A program made the translations under genes and the position numbers. The notes beneath the pieces were generated by a model. The model was given only the letters and a program-made list of their open reading frames with translations, was not told the DNA's origin and did no database searches. A stretch of DNA of 21,352 nt from SIG636 sp045604285. Its GTDB lineage: Bacteria; Bacillota; Clostridia; Oscillospirales; CAG-382. The DNA is taken from contig JAZUNS010000017.1 of the NCBI GenBank assembly GCA_045604285.1, positions 1 through 21,352 on the forward strand, written 5' to 3'. The first letter of the stretch is position 1, and each line of letters opens with the position of its first letter. Below, piece after piece: positions 20,391-21,352 of the stretch.

Positions 20391-21352
20391 ATGGTTATAA
20401 TAAACGGCGGTGTTACCGCTGCAAAGGGCTTTACCGCAAGCGGTATACATTGCGGCATAAGGAAAAACAAAGAAAAAAAGGATCTTGCCTTGATATACAG
20501 CGAGGTTGTTGCCAACACCGCCGCTGTTTACACAAAAAATCTTGTTAAAGGCGCACCCCTTACCGTTACCAAAAACAACATTGCCGACGGCAAGGCGCAG
20601 GCTGTTATTTGCAACAGCGGCAATGCCAACACCTGCAACGCAAACGGTATTGAAATTGCCGAGGAGATGTGTGCGCTGACAAGTAAGGCTCTTGGCGTTA
20701 AGGCCGAGGACGTGGTTGTTGCGTCTACCGGCGTTATCGGTCAGGTACTGGATACGGCACCCATTGCCGCCCATATTGACGAGCTTGCCGCAAAGCTTGG
20801 GGACGACAGCACCTCTGCAGCGGAAGCTATAATGACCACCGATACAAGGAAGAAAGAAATTGCCGTAAAATTCACCGTTGACGGTGTGGAATGTACTCTT
20901 GGCGGCATTGCCAAGGGCAGCGGCATGATACATCCCAACATGGCAACGATGCTGGTATTTTTGACCACCGACTGTGCCATAAGCTCTGCAATGCTTGAAA
21001 AGGCGTTAAAGACCGACGTTGACAACACCTTTAACATGACCAGTGTTGACGGCGATACCTCCACCAACGATATGGTTGTTATAATGGCAAACGGCAAGGC
21101 GGGCAACGGCGAAATAACTGCCGAGGGCGAGGCCTTTGACTGCTTTATGAAAGCGCTTAACACGGTTACCGTATGGCTGTGCCGCAACATTGCGGGCGAC
21201 GGCGAGGGTGCAACCAAGCTGCTTGAGTGCCGTGTAAAGGGCGGCGCCGATAAAGCCACCGCAAAGGTTGTTGCAAAAAGCGTTATTTGTTCTTCCTTGG
21301 TTAAGTCTGCCATGTTCGGCTCTGATGCAAACTGGGGCCGTGTGCTTTGTGC
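20391..21352 (+). CDS. argJ: Bifunctional ornithine acetyltransferase / N-acetylglutamate synthase (3' end off window)
   Basis: The first 320 codons of a protein normally about 400 residues; the rest lies past the right edge. It moves the acetyl group from N-acetylornithine to glutamate, allowing acetyl recycling, and some forms also use acetyl-CoA. The cleavage and nucleophile site is intact: KGSGMIHPNMATML, with Thr186 becoming the N-terminus of the beta chain after self-cleavage. CNSGNANTCN (about residue 64), VASTGVIGQ (about 108) and TSVDGDTSTND (about 217) are all family hallmarks. AAGGAG lies 10 bases before the ATG. It is 21 bases after argC, in the same operon. Whether it is mono- or bifunctional cannot be read here. 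Confidence 0.96.
   Translation, partial: MVIINGGVTAAKGFTASGIHCGIRKNKEKKDLALIYSEVVANTAAVYTKNLVKGAPLTVTKNNIADGKAQAVICNSGNANTCNANGIEIAEEMCALTSKALGVKAEDVVVASTGVIGQVLDTAPIAAHIDELAAKLGDDSTSAAEAIMTTDTRKKEIAVKFTVDGVECTLGGIAKGSGMIHPNMATMLVFLTTDCAISSAMLEKALKTDVDNTFNMTSVDGDTSTNDMVVIMANGKAGNGEITAEGEAFDCFMKALNTVTVWLCRNIAGDGEGATKLLECRVKGGADKATAKVVAKSVICSSLVKSAMFGSDANWGRVLC

Overview
The window (about 21 kb, mid-range GC) looks like a chromosomal segment of an anaerobic Clostridia bacterium, probably Oscillospiraceae/Ruminococcaceae-like and possibly from a gut or rumen. This placement is inferred from gene content: strong AGGAGG-type ribosome sites, sigma-A-like promoters, a SipW-type signal peptidase with TasA-like substrates, a dockerin-bearing secreted protein, Ser/Glu-rich surface-protein linkers and a clustered arginine operon. 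No rRNA, tRNA, CRISPR array, transposase or integrase was seen.

Region 1 (1-3403, minus strand) is a SipW/TasA-like export operon. A SipW-type signal peptidase comes first, followed by four diverged small secreted proteins. All four carry the hydrophobic signal and A|(Y/F)(L/F)x(D/S) junction typical of SipW substrates. The last one runs off the left edge and starts with GTG. Region 2 (3404-3784) is a divergent promoter region. Region 3 (3785-8425, plus) is one very large secreted protein: signal peptide, three copies of a ~278-residue Ig/LamG-like module, a degenerate barrel resembling glycerophosphodiester phosphodiesterase (GDPD), a complete GDPD domain, and a C-terminal dockerin. A perfect hairpin terminator follows.

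Region 4 (8484-9561, plus) is an azlC-azlD branched-chain amino acid exporter pair. It meets leftward genes at a shared terminator. Region 5 (9602-14581, minus) reads, in transcription order: a Cys-containing hypothetical protein, a CCA-adding/poly(A) polymerase-family nucleotidyltransferase, an SGNH-hydrolase-like lipoprotein, an ECF-like sigma factor (TTG start), a single-pass membrane protein that is probably its anti-sigma factor, a small Cys-rich exported protein, and an XRE-type regulator. The last four form a compact signalling-type cassette.

Region 6 (14684-16627, plus) has a membrane-anchored serine hydrolase of the beta-lactamase/PBP fold on an acidic linker, then a small orphan cytoplasmic protein lying between two terminators. 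Region 7 (16720-21352, plus) is the arginine operon argG-argH-argC-argJ, with argJ cut by the right edge.

The left half and the middle are therefore mostly about the cell surface (matrix or fibre-like proteins, a dockerin enzyme, lipoprotein, cell-wall-type hydrolase, envelope-type sigma cassette). The right end is ordinary amino-acid biosynthesis. The items most worth follow-up are the SipW array with its divergently transcribed GDPD-dockerin giant, and the sigma/anti-sigma/Cys-rich-exported/XRE cassette.
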